DNA of 64,000 bases from Profundibacter sp033851955 (GCA_033851955.1 JAWSVK010000003.1:1-64000); one strand, 5' to 3'; positions 25,080-34,757 are shown, counted from the first letter of the stretch. Translations and numbers: made by a program. The notes: generated by a model not told the origin, from the letters alone.

Positions 25080-26358
25080 AACGCAGTGCCTCGACAGGGT
25101 TCATACGGGCCGCGCGCCGCGCCGGAAAGATGGTGACGATGAACGACAGGCCCAATGAGAGGCCAATCGCTGACAGCACGTCGTTCAGCTGTAATTTGGC
25201 GGGCAGTTTGTAGATGCCACGCACCGAGGCATCCCAAACCTGCCCCCCAGAGGCGCCTGAAACAAAGGCCAATATCGAGTCAAAATAGAGCGCAAACAGG
25301 CAACCGATGATGACGCCCAAAATGGTGCCAATCAGCCCCGTTAAGGCGCCGCATATAAAAAAGACACGCAAGACCGAACCCTCGGACAGACCCATAGTGC
25401 GTAGAATTCCGATGTCGCGGCCCTTGTTTTTCACCAGCATCACAAGGCCCGAGATGATGTTCATCGAGGCGATCAACACCAGCACCGTCATCAGCACGAA
25501 CATCACGTTGTCCTCGACCGTCAGCGCTCGCAGGAAAGACCCTGACGCGTCACGCCATGTCCAAAGCACCGTGCGATCGCCCCCCGCCCGCAGCAAGTCC
25601 AACGTCATCTCGTCAACCTTTTCAGGCTCGGCGACCATGACTTCAAGTTCGTCCACCACACCTTCGCGGTTGAAGAAGCTCTGGGCCTCTAGGAACGGCA
25701 TATAGATGCGGATGTTGTCGATGTCATAACGCCCCACTGAGAAAATATAGGTGACATCATAGACCTTAACCCGAGGGCTGACCCCAAAGGCGGTTTTGGT
25801 GCCATTGGGCGAAATCAGTTTGATTTTGTCACCGATGCCCAACCCCAAAGAGTTGGCGATGCCTTGGCCGATCGCGACCCCATTGCCGAATTGGTCTATA
25901 TCACCGAGTGCTCTGTCAGCCGAAGCAATTCGCGGGATGGTCTTTAAATCTGCCAGCGAAATGCCAAACACCTGCGCGCCGGTGTTGGCGGCACGGTTGT
26001 TGGCCATCACTTGGCCTTTGATCAAGGGCGCGACCCGTGTGACGCCAGGAATGGCGCGGATCGCATCGGCCCGCTCGGCGTAGTCATCCATCACCCGCGT
26101 TGTTGCCCCTGCGTCATTCACGGTGATCGAATTATAGACCGTCACGTGGGCATTCGCGCCCAAAATTGTATCGACGAATTCAGCGCGAAACCCGGCCCGA
26201 ACCGCCAGCGTTATGATCAATGCGGCCACCGCCAGCGTGATGCCGACCAAAGAGATCCACGTCATGATGCTGACACCGCCCTCGGCGCGTTTGGCGCGAA
26301 GGTAGCGCCACGCAATCATCCATTCAAAGCGTGCGAAAGGGGCTGTCTGGCCTGCCAC
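25072..26358 (-). CDS. lolC: lipoprotein-releasing ABC transporter permease (LolC/E family)
   Basis: 428 residues from a GTG with CAGGAG seven bases before it. Topology is one N-terminal span (TWISLVGITLAVAALIITLAV), a long periplasmic domain (about 50-270), then three spans (VMFVLMTVLVLIASMNIISGLVMLV and two more), ending NPVEALRYE. The EWMIAWRYLRAKR start is typical of LolC/LolE. Most alphaproteobacteria have only one such permease working as a homodimer with LolD; whether a second exists cannot be told here. Confidence 0.92.
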   Translation of the reverse strand: MAGQTAPFARFEWMIAWRYLRAKRAEGGVSIMTWISLVGITLAVAALIITLAVRAGFRAEFVDTILGANAHVTVYNSITVNDAGATTRVMDDYAERADAIRAIPGVTRVAPLIKGQVMANNRAANTGAQVFGISLADLKTIPRIASADRALGDIDQFGNGVAIGQGIANSLGLGIGDKIKLISPNGTKTAFGVSPRVKVYDVTYIFSVGRYDIDNIRIYMPFLEAQSFFNREGVVDELEVMVAEPEKVDEMTLDLLRAGGDRTVLWTWRDASGSFLRALTVEDNVMFVLMTVLVLIASMNIISGLVMLVKNKGRDIGILRTMGLSEGSVLRVFFICGALTGLIGTILGVIIGCLFALYFDSILAFVSGASGGQVWDASVRGIYKLPAKLQLNDVLSAIGLSLGLSFIVTIFPARRAARMNPVEALRYE

Positions 26359-26673
26359 GGGTCTGCTCCTGATTATTGTTTTGCCGGATTTTGACGCTAT
26401 CCGCTGGTCGGGTCAAGCCTGCGATACCAGCCTTGGCAGCGGATGCCAAATGCTCATCCGCCTTGCCCCAACTGATGTTGAAAATTTACCTCAAAACCTC
26501 AATAAAAGCGGATAAACGCCGATGAAAGTCGAAAGTCGCAAAGAAGCGCCTAAACAGGCCTGACTTGGTAATTCCACACCTCTGCCATAATGACTCCATA
26601 TTTCAAATCTAGTAGTTTCTCATCAAAGGTCTGGCGGCTGCATGCTGGACGCTCATTTATTAGGGATAATACG
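26359..26673. other. 315-bp intergenic region, divergent promoters
   Basis: Lies between the divergent starts of lolC and a small exported protein. I find no supported gene in it. The right part is AT-rich and contains the ribosome site AGGGATAATACG for the exported protein. Promoter elements for both genes must be here but I could not place them with confidence. Confidence 0.4.
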
Positions 26674-26967
26674 ATGACACGGTTTAACACCAAAACGCTT
26701 ACACTTCTTTCAGCACTCGCATTGTCTGCCGGATTTGCGCAAACAGCAAATGCTGACCAAAAGAACAACAACCTGCGGATCAGTACCAGTTCTGTAGAAA
26801 ATGGTCGCCTCAGCAATGATGGCCAATGGCAGACTTTGTCAAACGGATGTTCCTATTCACGCGCACAGGCCCCTGGTTATGCGCCAACGTGGCACCTGAT
26901 TGTGAACCCACAAAACGTTGGCCTGCCTACAGCACCACGCAAGTGTAAGCCGATGCTACAAGGCTAA
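26674..26967 (+). CDS. small exported protein, unknown function
   Basis: 97 residues from the ATG at 26674, preceded by AGGGATAATACG. It has a clean signal peptide (about residues 1-27, cleavage after TANA). The mature part of ~70 residues is polar with two cysteines (NGCSYSR and RKCKPM) that may pair. No family recognised. A good terminator hairpin follows, so it is a single-gene unit. Confidence 0.68.
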   Translation: MTRFNTKTLTLLSALALSAGFAQTANADQKNNNLRISTSSVENGRLSNDGQWQTLSNGCSYSRAQAPGYAPTWHLIVNPQNVGLPTAPRKCKPMLQG

Positions 26968-27019
26968 GTTGCCGGCCTGGCTGATCGAGGCATCAGTCCA
27001 AATCGGCTGATATCGAATT

Positions 27020-27056
27020 AAATAAAGCGCGCGTTATAACAACGGGCGCTTTATTT
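27020..27056 (+). terminator. intrinsic-type terminator hairpin
   Basis: AAATAAAGCGC at 27020-27030 pairs perfectly with GCGCTTTATTT at 27046-27056, an 11-bp stem with a 15-base loop. It lies 53 bases after the small exported protein. The T-rich right arm fits termination on the plus strand. Confidence 0.65.
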
Positions 27057-27158
27057 GCGTTTGGGGCACTCTACACCGCGCCGACGCCTTTAATTTGTTC
27101 AGGTTGTGATTATGTTGGCAACAACACATATTCACCGGAGCAACCGGAGCACACCTCA

Positions 27159-28079
27159 ATGAGCACAGACCCATATGCCGCCCTTGGCCTGTCCAAGACA
27201 GCCAGTGATGCCGAAATCAAAAAGGCCTATCGCAAAATCGCCCGCGACAGCCATCCGGACCTCAATCCAGGGGATCGCAAGGCCGAAGCTAAATTCAAAG
27301 CCGCCTCAAATGCCTATGATTTTCTCAAAGACCCAAAACAGCGTCGCCGTTTTGATGCCGGCGAGATTGACGCCTCGGGGACGGAAAAACAGCCCGAACG
27401 CAAGTTCTATCGTGATTACGCGGGGCAACCGGGTCATGGCTCGCAATCCTCGCGCGGCTATGAGGATTTTGGCGATATGTCGGATGTTTTCGCCGATATT
27501 CTGCGCCAACGCCAAGCGCAATCTGCCCATGCTGGGTTCGATGCACGCGGGGCTGATGCACGCTTTACGCTTGAAGTCAGCTTTATGGAGGCCGTCCAAG
27601 GCGGCAAGAAACGCATCACCCTGCCATCGGGCGATAATCTCGAAGTTGCGATCCCTGTGGGCACCGGTGATGGGCAGACTATTCGGCTGCGTGGCAAGGG
27701 CGCTGCGGGTCAGGGTAAAGGCGCGCGTGGAGACGCCTATGTGACCATCAGTGTGTTGTCACATAAGGTGTTTACCCGCGAAGGTGACGACATTTTAGTC
27801 GTGCTGCCGATCACCTTGGATGAGGCAGTTTTGGGCGGCAAGATCGCTACACCGACGATCGCGGGCTCGGTCAACCTGACCATTCCAAAGGGGGCCAACA
27901 GCGGCCAAACTTTGCGCCTAAAGGGGCGCGGGGTTAAGCGGGCTGGCCAAACAGCGGGCGATCAACGAGTTGAGTTGCGCATTGTCATGCCGCCGGAAAT
28001 CGATGCCGACCTGTCTGACTTCATACAGGAATGGCGCAAGGATCATGGCTATGATCCACGCGAAGGGATGTCGTCATGA
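27159..28079 (+). CDS. cbpA: DnaJ-family co-chaperone CbpA
   Basis: 306 residues. The J-domain covers about 1-70 with HPD at 32-34. A linker rich in Gly/Ser/Arg follows, then the two C-terminal substrate-binding domains (ARFTLEVSFMEAVQGGKKRITLP and ILVVLPITLDEAVLGGKIATP). There is no cysteine-rich zinc domain, so it is CbpA rather than DnaJ. It stimulates DnaK and may bind DNA. The next gene overlaps its stop by four bases and encodes its modulator. Confidence 0.92.
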   Translation: MSTDPYAALGLSKTASDAEIKKAYRKIARDSHPDLNPGDRKAEAKFKAASNAYDFLKDPKQRRRFDAGEIDASGTEKQPERKFYRDYAGQPGHGSQSSRGYEDFGDMSDVFADILRQRQAQSAHAGFDARGADARFTLEVSFMEAVQGGKKRITLPSGDNLEVAIPVGTGDGQTIRLRGKGAAGQGKGARGDAYVTISVLSHKVFTREGDDILVVLPITLDEAVLGGKIATPTIAGSVNLTIPKGANSGQTLRLKGRGVKRAGQTAGDQRVELRIVMPPEIDADLSDFIQEWRKDHGYDPREGMSS

Positions 28080-28405
28080 TCCGTTATTATTCCGAGCAAG
28101 AGACCATCACCACTGTCACCCGCCTGACCCGCGCACGGCTGACCACCTATGTGAAACATGAATTCCTGTTCCCGACCCAATCCGAAGCGGGACCGGTGTT
28201 TACCGTTGCCGACCTGGCGCGGATCGAGCTGATTTGCGATCTGACGGAACAGTTTGACCTAAAGGAAGACGCCTTGGGCGTGGTGCTGTCATTGATTGAT
28301 CAACTGCACGGGGTGCGAGGCGAATTGCACCGCGTGATGGACGCGATTGAAGCGCAGCCGGAAGAGGTGCAAGCCCAGATTATCGCGGTGTTAAACGAGA
28401 ATTAG
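28076..28405 (+). CDS. cbpM: chaperone modulator CbpM
   Basis: 109 residues in ATGA overlap with cbpA. MerR-like N-terminus with TVADLARIELICDLTEQFDLKEDALGVVLSLIDQLHGVRGEL, the helical core of CbpM. In E. coli CbpM binds the J-domain of CbpA and blocks its action on DnaK. After the stop, TTTGGGCTC (28410-28418) and GAGCCCAAA (28467-28475) could pair over a 48-base loop; whether this stops transcription is unclear. Confidence 0.85.
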   Translation: MIRYYSEQETITTVTRLTRARLTTYVKHEFLFPTQSEAGPVFTVADLARIELICDLTEQFDLKEDALGVVLSLIDQLHGVRGELHRVMDAIEAQPEEVQAQIIAVLNEN

Positions 28406-28671
28406 GGCGTTTGGGCTCAAACTTTCATTTTTTCAACGGGTTCGATCTTTGGCGAACATCTCGCTGGAGCCCAAAACCCTCGTTTACGCAAACACACGCC
28501 GGATTGGGGTTGGGGTTTCGTTAAGTGTTTTTTTGTCCCGCAGAGATGTCATAAGAGCAAATTACAGCGAACGGCAGCAGTGAGCCCATTTCGACCGAGC
28601 GCGTATTCGCTTGATGGCACGACCTCCAAAGCCTATCAATTCGAGAATGTGGTCACGGAAGGAATTATCGA

Positions 28672-29037
28672 ATGCCTAAATTGTTCGGGCCGACAACCCC
28701 CAAGTTTACGCAGGAAAGAAATGCGGACGATACGGAGTGGGTGCGCGTTGCGGGCAAACCCGTTATCACTAAGGCAGAAACACTTGGGGAAGCCATTGAG
28801 GCCTACGAACTAGCACTTTCTGTCAAAGTTACACCCTACGACGGCTCATTTCCGGCAGTTCCTTTTTCGCCCGAAGAGGAACCGAAATACTTCGTTATCC
28901 GCACCCCAAATAGCGACCAAACTACGTTGGTAGATATTCATATTTTGCGAAATGGAGCGACACTTTGTCCAAAGCAGAAGCTAGATTATCGGTTAGATTT
29001 TGACGACGTTTTAGATTTCGGTCCCTTGATTTGCTAA
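28672..29037 (+). CDS. hypothetical protein
   Basis: 121 residues, soluble, acidic, with the ribosome site GGAAGGA eight bases before ATG. The middle part has PKYFVIRTPNSDQTTLVDIHILRNGATLCP and the end is hydrophobic (LDFDDVLDFGPLIC). I do not recognise the family. Base use is poorer in GC than the cbpAM genes before it and proS after it. The 266 bp before it, after cbpM, hold no supported gene. A heavily structured non-coding stretch follows it. Confidence 0.5.
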   Translation: MPKLFGPTTPKFTQERNADDTEWVRVAGKPVITKAETLGEAIEAYELALSVKVTPYDGSFPAVPFSPEEEPKYFVIRTPNSDQTTLVDIHILRNGATLCPKQKLDYRLDFDDVLDFGPLIC

Positions 29038-29118
29038 GTATTTGAACGGTAACTTTGTCCGCACAGCCGCCATTGCCCCTTTGTTCGCTGATATGCTCTG
29101 ACTAAAAACTCGGATGAC

Positions 29119-29237
29119 CGCTTCGATCTTAAAGCGACCCCCTTCTGGATTGACTCTATTGCCAAAGCACAGCTTTGGCAGCGTCCGAACCGCCCCCACG
29201 GGGCGGGCGCTTCTCGCCCACCCCTCGGTTCGGACGC
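29119..29237. repeat. cluster of strong inverted repeats (structured non-coding element)
   Basis: Three structures in a row: CGCTT/AAGCG at 29119-29136; GCCAAAGC-ACA-GCTTTGGC at 29161-29179 (perfect 8-bp stem); and a large stem GCGTCCGAACCG (29181-29192) with CGGTTCGGACGC (29226-29237), a perfect 12-bp inverted repeat. Inside the last, CCGCCCC-CAC-GGGGCGG (29190-29206) and GGGCG-CTTCT-CGCCC (29205-29219) give competing hairpins. It lies between the convergent ends of the hypothetical gene and proS. A two-way terminator or an extragenic repeat are the simplest readings. Confidence 0.6.
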
Positions 29238-29292
29238 GGTGTTTGTCGAAAGGCAGTGAATGGCAAGTAAGTCCCGCTTTGCCACCATCCAT

Positions 29293-30630
29293 TCAAAGGG
29301 CTGCGTAAATCGCGACCACTTTGGCGATGGCCTCTTCTGGCGGCATCTCAACGCTTTCGCCCGTTTTACGGCTGGTCAATTCAACCACACCGTTTTTCAG
29401 CCCACGCGGGCCGACCGTGATGCGCCATGGCAGGCCGATCAGGTCCATCGAGGCGAATTTGCCGCCTGCGCGCTCGTTGCGATCATCATAAAGTGGCTCA
29501 AGCCCCGCAGCGGTCAGCGCGGCATATAGCCCTTCGCAGGCCGCGTCGGCTTGGTCGTCACCCTGTTTCAGGTTGATGATTCCGCAATGGAACGGCGTCA
29601 CACCTTCGGGCCAAATGATGCCTTTGTCGTCGTGGCTGGCCTCTATGATGGCGCCCAGCAGACGCGACACGCCGATGCCGTGGCTGCCCATGTGAACTGG
29701 CACACGATCGCCTGTATCCGTGACCACATTGGCTCCCATTGCTTCGGAATATTTGGTGCCGAAATAGAATATCTGCCCGACCTCGATGCCACGCGACGTT
29801 TTGCGCCGCTCTTCTGGGACCTCGTTAAACAGCGCCTCATCGTGGGTTTCGTCGGTCCGCGCGTAGGGCGTGGTCCAATCTTTGGCGATGCTTGCGCATT
29901 CTTCGACATTGTCGAAATCCACGTCGCGGTCGCCGAACCTCATGTCCAAAATCGCGCTGTCATAGAACACTTCGGATTCGCCCGTTTCCGCCAGCACCAA
30001 AAATTCATGGGTGTCTTCGCCGCCAATGGGGCCGGAATCAGCCCGCATTGGAATGGCCTGCAGGCCCATGCGCTCATAGGTGCGCAGGTAGCTGACCATG
30101 TGGCGGTTATAGGCATGGATGGCAGCGTCATAGTCGATGTCGAAGTTATAGCCATCCTTCATCAAAAATTCGCGGCCCCGCATCACGCCAAAACGCGGAC
30201 GGACTTCGTCGCGGAACTTCCACTGGATCTGATAGAGCGTCAGCGGCAGGTTTTTGTAACTGTTCACATGGCTGCGGAAAATGTCGGTGATTTGTTCTTC
30301 GTTGGTTGGACCATAGAGCATATCACGGCCGTGACGGTCGGAAATCCGCAGCATTTCAGCACCATAGTCATCGTAGCGTCCGCTTTCACGCCATAGATCA
30401 GCCGATTGCATGGTTGGCATCAGAACCGGAATATGGCCAGCGCGGGCCTGTTCCTCGTTCACGATCCGCTCAATATTGCGCAGCACTTTCAGGCCCAAAG
30501 GCAGCCACGAATAAATTCCGGCACTGGCCTGTTTGATCATACCAGCCCGCAACATATAGCGGTGCGAGACGATTTTCGCGTCGGCTGGGTTTTCTTTTAG
30601 AACGGGCAGAAAATAACGGCTTAGACGCAT
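29293..30630 (-). CDS. proS: prolyl-tRNA synthetase (short form)
   Basis: 445 residues, a class II synthetase lacking the editing insertion, as usual in Alphaproteobacteria. Motif 1 region is GLKVLRNIERIVNEEQARAG, motif 2 QIQWKFRDEVRPRFGVMRGREFLMKDGY, motif 3 GIGVSRLLGAIIE. The anticodon domain follows with YDDRNERAGGKFASMDLIGLP. It charges tRNA-Pro. The start follows AAAAGGTCCTCCAG. Confidence 0.96.
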   Translation of the reverse strand: MRLSRYFLPVLKENPADAKIVSHRYMLRAGMIKQASAGIYSWLPLGLKVLRNIERIVNEEQARAGHIPVLMPTMQSADLWRESGRYDDYGAEMLRISDRHGRDMLYGPTNEEQITDIFRSHVNSYKNLPLTLYQIQWKFRDEVRPRFGVMRGREFLMKDGYNFDIDYDAAIHAYNRHMVSYLRTYERMGLQAIPMRADSGPIGGEDTHEFLVLAETGESEVFYDSAILDMRFGDRDVDFDNVEECASIAKDWTTPYARTDETHDEALFNEVPEERRKTSRGIEVGQIFYFGTKYSEAMGANVVTDTGDRVPVHMGSHGIGVSRLLGAIIEASHDDKGIIWPEGVTPFHCGIINLKQGDDQADAACEGLYAALTAAGLEPLYDDRNERAGGKFASMDLIGLPWRITVGPRGLKNGVVELTSRKTGESVEMPPEEAIAKVVAIYAAL

Positions 30631-30775
30631 CTGGAGGACCTTTTTTCGAGAAACTTATGTCTGTTATCGCTTCGTTTAGGCGATCCTGCGGGGCCAGACA
30701 AGAACCCATGCAAGCTGCCCCCTTGCAACAAACTGCCGCTTAGGTCAAAAAGTGGCTAGGAAAACAGGAGCAATC

Positions 30776-31864
30776 ATGGCCCTACCCGTTCAAGAACAGA
30801 CCAAATACTGGGGCATCATCACAGCCGTGTTGCTGGTGGTGCTGTGGTTTTTAGGCGATGTGATCTTGCCCTTTGTGTTGGGCGGGGCGATTGCTTATTT
30901 TCTGGATCCGGTCGCGGACCGTCTGGAAACCATGGGGTTATCGCGGGTACTGGCCACGGTGGTGATAACTGTTTTTGCGCTGATCCTGTTCGTTTTGGTC
31001 GCGCTGCTGATCGTTCCAACGCTGGTTGAACAGACCATTTCCTTGGTCAATTCGGCCCCTGAAATACTGTCCAAACTGCAAAACTTTCTAACAGATCGTT
31101 TTCCAGCGCTGATGGACGCTGATTCAAACCTGCGCCAAACGCTAGATGGCCTTGGCCAAGCGATCCAATCCAAGGGTGGCGAACTGGTGAACACCGTTTT
31201 GTCGTCAGCCATGAGCCTGTTGAACATCGTTTTGTTGATGGTGATCGTGCCAGTGGTGGCGTTTTACATGTTGCTGGACTGGGACAATATGGTCGCCAAA
31301 ATAGACAGCTTTCTACCGCTTGATCACGCTCCCGTCGTGCGTCAAATCGCGGCCGAGGTGGACAGAACGCTGTCGTCATTCATCCGTGGCCAAGGCACTG
31401 TTTGCCTGACCATGGGCGTTTTCTACGCCATTGGTTTGATGCTGGTTGGGTTGCAATTTGGCCTGCTGGTTGGGGCCTTTGCCGGGTTGATCACCTTCAT
31501 CCCCTATATCGGCGCTCTGATCGGTGGGGCGCTGGCTATTGGGCTGGGCCTGTTCCAGTTTTGGGGCGATTGGGTTTCGCTGGGGCTGGTGGCGGGCGTT
31601 TTTGCTGTCGGCCAAGCCTTGGAAGGCAATGTGATCACGCCCAAACTGGTCGGCAACAGCGTCGGCTTGCACCCGGTCTGGCTGATGTTTGCCCTGTCGG
31701 TGTTTGGCACTTTGTTTGGATTTGTCGGTATGTTGGTGGCGGTGCCTGTGGCGGCGATTATTGGCGTGTTGATCCGGTTTGGCATTGGTCAATATCAAGG
31801 CGGGCGCTTGTTCAAAGGGGTTTCTGGCACCAACCTTGACGCCAGCACATCAAAAGAAGACTGA
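30776..31864 (+). CDS. AI-2E/PerM-family membrane transporter
   Basis: 362 residues from the ATG at 30776, with AGGAGC six bases before it; an earlier GTG (30752) has no site. About eight membrane spans with a long extracytoplasmic stretch (about 70-145), and the family motif PYIGALIGGALAIGLG and NVITPKLVGNSVGLHPVWLMFALSVFGTLFG. The family contains the AI-2 exporter TqsA and sodium/proton antiporters; its substrate here is not known. It runs directly into hdaA with one base between stop and start. Confidence 0.83.
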   Translation: MALPVQEQTKYWGIITAVLLVVLWFLGDVILPFVLGGAIAYFLDPVADRLETMGLSRVLATVVITVFALILFVLVALLIVPTLVEQTISLVNSAPEILSKLQNFLTDRFPALMDADSNLRQTLDGLGQAIQSKGGELVNTVLSSAMSLLNIVLLMVIVPVVAFYMLLDWDNMVAKIDSFLPLDHAPVVRQIAAEVDRTLSSFIRGQGTVCLTMGVFYAIGLMLVGLQFGLLVGAFAGLITFIPYIGALIGGALAIGLGLFQFWGDWVSLGLVAGVFAVGQALEGNVITPKLVGNSVGLHPVWLMFALSVFGTLFGFVGMLVAVPVAAIIGVLIRFGIGQYQGGRLFKGVSGTNLDASTSKED

Positions 31865-31865
31865 T

Positions 31866-32549
31866 ATGTCCGAGCAAATGACCTTTGATCTGCCCGTGAA
31901 AACGGCGCTGGGGCGAGATGATTTTTTCATATCGCCAACAAATGCACTGGCCGTCAAAATGCTTGAGGATTGGCCGAAATGGCCGGACGCCAAACTCGTG
32001 CTGATCGGCCCTGCCGGATCTGGAAAAACCCATCTGACGCAGGTTTGGGCGGCCGATACAGGGGCCACAGTCATTGCCGCACAGACCCTGACCCGCGCCG
32101 ATATTCCGACGCTCGCAAGCCGCCCCGCCGCCATTGAGGACTGCCGCCAAATTGCCCAAAATCCAGCTGCCCAAGAAGCCCTGTTTCACCTGTATAATCT
32201 GATGCGTGAAACTGGCACCCCGCTGTTGCTGACCGCTGATCTTGCCCCAAACCACTGGGCCATGTCACTGCCCGATTTGCAAAGCCGGATGAGCGCCACA
32301 ATAGTCACCGCGCTACCTGCCCCTGATGATGCCCTGCTCAATGCGGTGTTGATCAAACTGTTTGCAGACCGCCAGATTGAGGTGCAACCAAAGTTGATCG
32401 CCTATTTGATCAAACGCATGGAGCGCTCATTCGATGCCGCGGGTGCGCTTGTGGCGACGTTGGACAAAACAGCGCTCAGCGAACGCCGCGCGGTTAGCAT
32501 CGGCATTGCCGCGCAAGTGCTGGACAATTGGGACAAAAACACGGCATAA
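31866..32549 (+). CDS. hdaA: DnaA-related regulatory inactivator HdaA
   Basis: 227 residues. DnaA-like AAA+ domain with P-loop GPAGSGKT (48-55), followed by a DnaA domain III lid (about 165-220). The DNA-binding domain IV of DnaA is absent. Hda works with the beta clamp to turn DnaA-ATP to DnaA-ADP after initiation; the N-terminal QMTFDLP fits the clamp-binding motif. The usual neighbours in Rhodobacterales are an AI-2E gene before and ppk after, as here. Confidence 0.85.
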   Translation: MSEQMTFDLPVKTALGRDDFFISPTNALAVKMLEDWPKWPDAKLVLIGPAGSGKTHLTQVWAADTGATVIAAQTLTRADIPTLASRPAAIEDCRQIAQNPAAQEALFHLYNLMRETGTPLLLTADLAPNHWAMSLPDLQSRMSATIVTALPAPDDALLNAVLIKLFADRQIEVQPKLIAYLIKRMERSFDAAGALVATLDKTALSERRAVSIGIAAQVLDNWDKNTA

Positions 32550-32582
32550 CGGCCCCATCTCTCCCAACGATACAGCGCCCAA

Positions 32583-34757
32583 ATGACCCAAGCCAATTTC
32601 CTAAAAGCCCCGTTCGAGGCAGCCACCACATTGCCGGATGCAGATTGCTCTGGCCCAAAGCGGTTTTTCAACCGTGAAATGTCGTGGTTGGCCTTTAACT
32701 GGCGCGTGTTGGAAGAGGCCGAGAACCTTCGTGTACCTTTGTTGGAACGCCTGCGGTTCCTGTCGATTTCGGCCACAAATCTAGATGAATTTTTCACCGT
32801 TCGGGTGGCCGGCCTGCAGGAACTGGCAGACGCTGGCAACAGCGCCCCGTCTATCGATGGGCTAAGCCCTGCCCAGCAATTGGTGTTGATCAACGCGGAT
32901 GCACGTAATTTGCTGCAAGAACAGCAACGTGTCTGGGACATCTTGCATGGAGAGCTGACGGCGCAAGACATCACCCTTTTGGTCACCAAAAACCTGACAG
33001 ATGCGGACAAAGCGTTCGTTGAAAAATTTTTCCTGACCCAAGTGTTTCCGGTGCTTTCACCGCTGGCAATTGATCCAGCCCACCCGTTCCCATTTATCCC
33101 AAATGAAGGGTTCTCGCTGGCGCTAAAACTGGAACGCCTATCCGACAAGCGTCCGTTGCAAGCGCTGTTGCCGATCCCCCAGCAGATAAATCGGTTTATT
33201 GCGCTGCCCTCCGATGGCGGTGCGCAACGGTTTTTGCCGATGGAAGAATTGCTGTTGCTGCATCTGGATGCTTTGTTTCCGGGCTATACCGCCAAAGGCA
33301 GCTGTGCCTTTCGGGTGCTGCGCAACAGCGACCTTGAGGTCGAAGACGAGGCCGAAGACCTTGTACGGGAATTTGAAGTCGCCCTGAAACGCCGCCGTCG
33401 TGGCGATGTGGTGCGGTTGAAAATCTCGGCTGATGCGCCGTCGGGCTTACGACGTCTTATTGTGCGCGAATTGCACGTTGAGGACCACGAAGTGGTTGAG
33501 ATTGACGGGATGCTCGGCCTTACGGACTTGTCTGAACTGGTGACCGATGCGCGACCCGATTTGCTTTGGCCCAAATTCAAACCACGTATGCCCGAGCGGG
33601 TGTTGGATTTTGAGGGCGATATGTTCGCTGCGATCCGGCAAAAAGACTTGTTGTTGCACCACCCCTACGAGACCTTTGACACCGTCGTGCGGTTTTTGGA
33701 ACAGGCCGCGCGGGACCCTGATGTGGTGGCGATCAAACAGACGTTTTACCGCACGTCGCGCAATTCTCCGATCGTGTCGGCCCTGTGCGAGGCGGCGGAC
33801 GCCGGCAAATCTGTCACCGCGTTGGTTGAGCTAAAGGCGCGCTTTGACGAGGCTGCAAACATTCGCCAATCTCGGCGGCTTGAGCGTTCAGGCGCGCATG
33901 TGGTCTACGGGTTTTTGGATTATAAAACCCACGCCAAAATCAGCATCGTGGTGCGGCGCGAGGGGGCCAAGCTGGTGACCTATACCCACTTTGGCACCGG
34001 AAATTACCACCCGATCACCGCCCGTATTTATACGGATCTGTCGTTGTTCACCTGCAACGAAGCTTTGGGACGCGACGCCACCAAAGTGTTCAACTATCTC
34101 TCTGGATCGGCCCAGCCCGACGGGTTGGAAAACCTGTCGATTGCACCGCTGAACCTGAAAACCACCCTAATTGATAACATCCAACGCGAGGCCGATTTTG
34201 CCCGCGCAGGCAAGCCTGCTGAAATCTGGGCCAAGCTGAATTCGCTGGTTGATCCCTCTGTTATCGACGCGCTTTATGCGGCTTCCGAGGCGGGTGTGAA
34301 GATCAATCTAGTTTTACGCGGTATTTGTGGATTGCGCCCTGGAATCAAAGGCCTGTCCGAAAACATCCGCGTCAAATCAATTGTCGGGCGATTTTTGGAA
34401 CATTCCCGCATCGTCTGTTTTGGCAACGGTCATGGGCTACCAGCTAAAAAGGCCAAAGTGTATTTCTCATCCGCCGATTGGATGGGCCGCAACCTAGATC
34501 GGCGGGTTGAAACCCTGATCGAAGCCACAAATGCCACGGTCAAAGCCCAGATCATGGGGCAGATCATGGCGGCAAACCTGGCGGATGAGGCGCAAAGTTG
34601 GGTTCTAACGGCCGACGGCAGCTATCTGCGCCCCAAAGCCACGCCCGATGCGCAACCGTTCAATTGTCACCGTTTCTTTATGGAAAACCCGTCTCTTTCA
34701 GGCCGTGGCAAGGTAGGGGCAGGTGATGTGCCGGAATTGACACACACCAGAGATTGA
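32583..34757 (+). CDS. ppk1: polyphosphate kinase 1
   Basis: 724 residues. It makes inorganic polyphosphate from ATP. The N-terminal domain starts RFFNREMSWLAFNWRVLEEA. Two phospholipase-D-like domains hold the active site: His450 in THAKISIV is the likely phospho-His, and YTHFGTGNYHPITAR (467-481) is highly conserved. The C-terminal part has VKSIVGRFLEHSRI. Followed 52 bp later by ppx, the polyphosphate-degrading enzyme, the usual pair. Confidence 0.95.
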   Translation: MTQANFLKAPFEAATTLPDADCSGPKRFFNREMSWLAFNWRVLEEAENLRVPLLERLRFLSISATNLDEFFTVRVAGLQELADAGNSAPSIDGLSPAQQLVLINADARNLLQEQQRVWDILHGELTAQDITLLVTKNLTDADKAFVEKFFLTQVFPVLSPLAIDPAHPFPFIPNEGFSLALKLERLSDKRPLQALLPIPQQINRFIALPSDGGAQRFLPMEELLLLHLDALFPGYTAKGSCAFRVLRNSDLEVEDEAEDLVREFEVALKRRRRGDVVRLKISADAPSGLRRLIVRELHVEDHEVVEIDGMLGLTDLSELVTDARPDLLWPKFKPRMPERVLDFEGDMFAAIRQKDLLLHHPYETFDTVVRFLEQAARDPDVVAIKQTFYRTSRNSPIVSALCEAADAGKSVTALVELKARFDEAANIRQSRRLERSGAHVVYGFLDYKTHAKISIVVRREGAKLVTYTHFGTGNYHPITARIYTDLSLFTCNEALGRDATKVFNYLSGSAQPDGLENLSIAPLNLKTTLIDNIQREADFARAGKPAEIWAKLNSLVDPSVIDALYAASEAGVKINLVLRGICGLRPGIKGLSENIRVKSIVGRFLEHSRIVCFGNGHGLPAKKAKVYFSSADWMGRNLDRRVETLIEATNATVKAQIMGQIMAANLADEAQSWVLTADGSYLRPKATPDAQPFNCHRFFMENPSLSGRGKVGAGDVPELTHTRD

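Noticed and set aside
29551..30396. 281-codon plus-strand open frame
   Set aside because: Fully antisense to proS, whose motifs are unmistakable; it is a shadow of GC-rich coding DNA.
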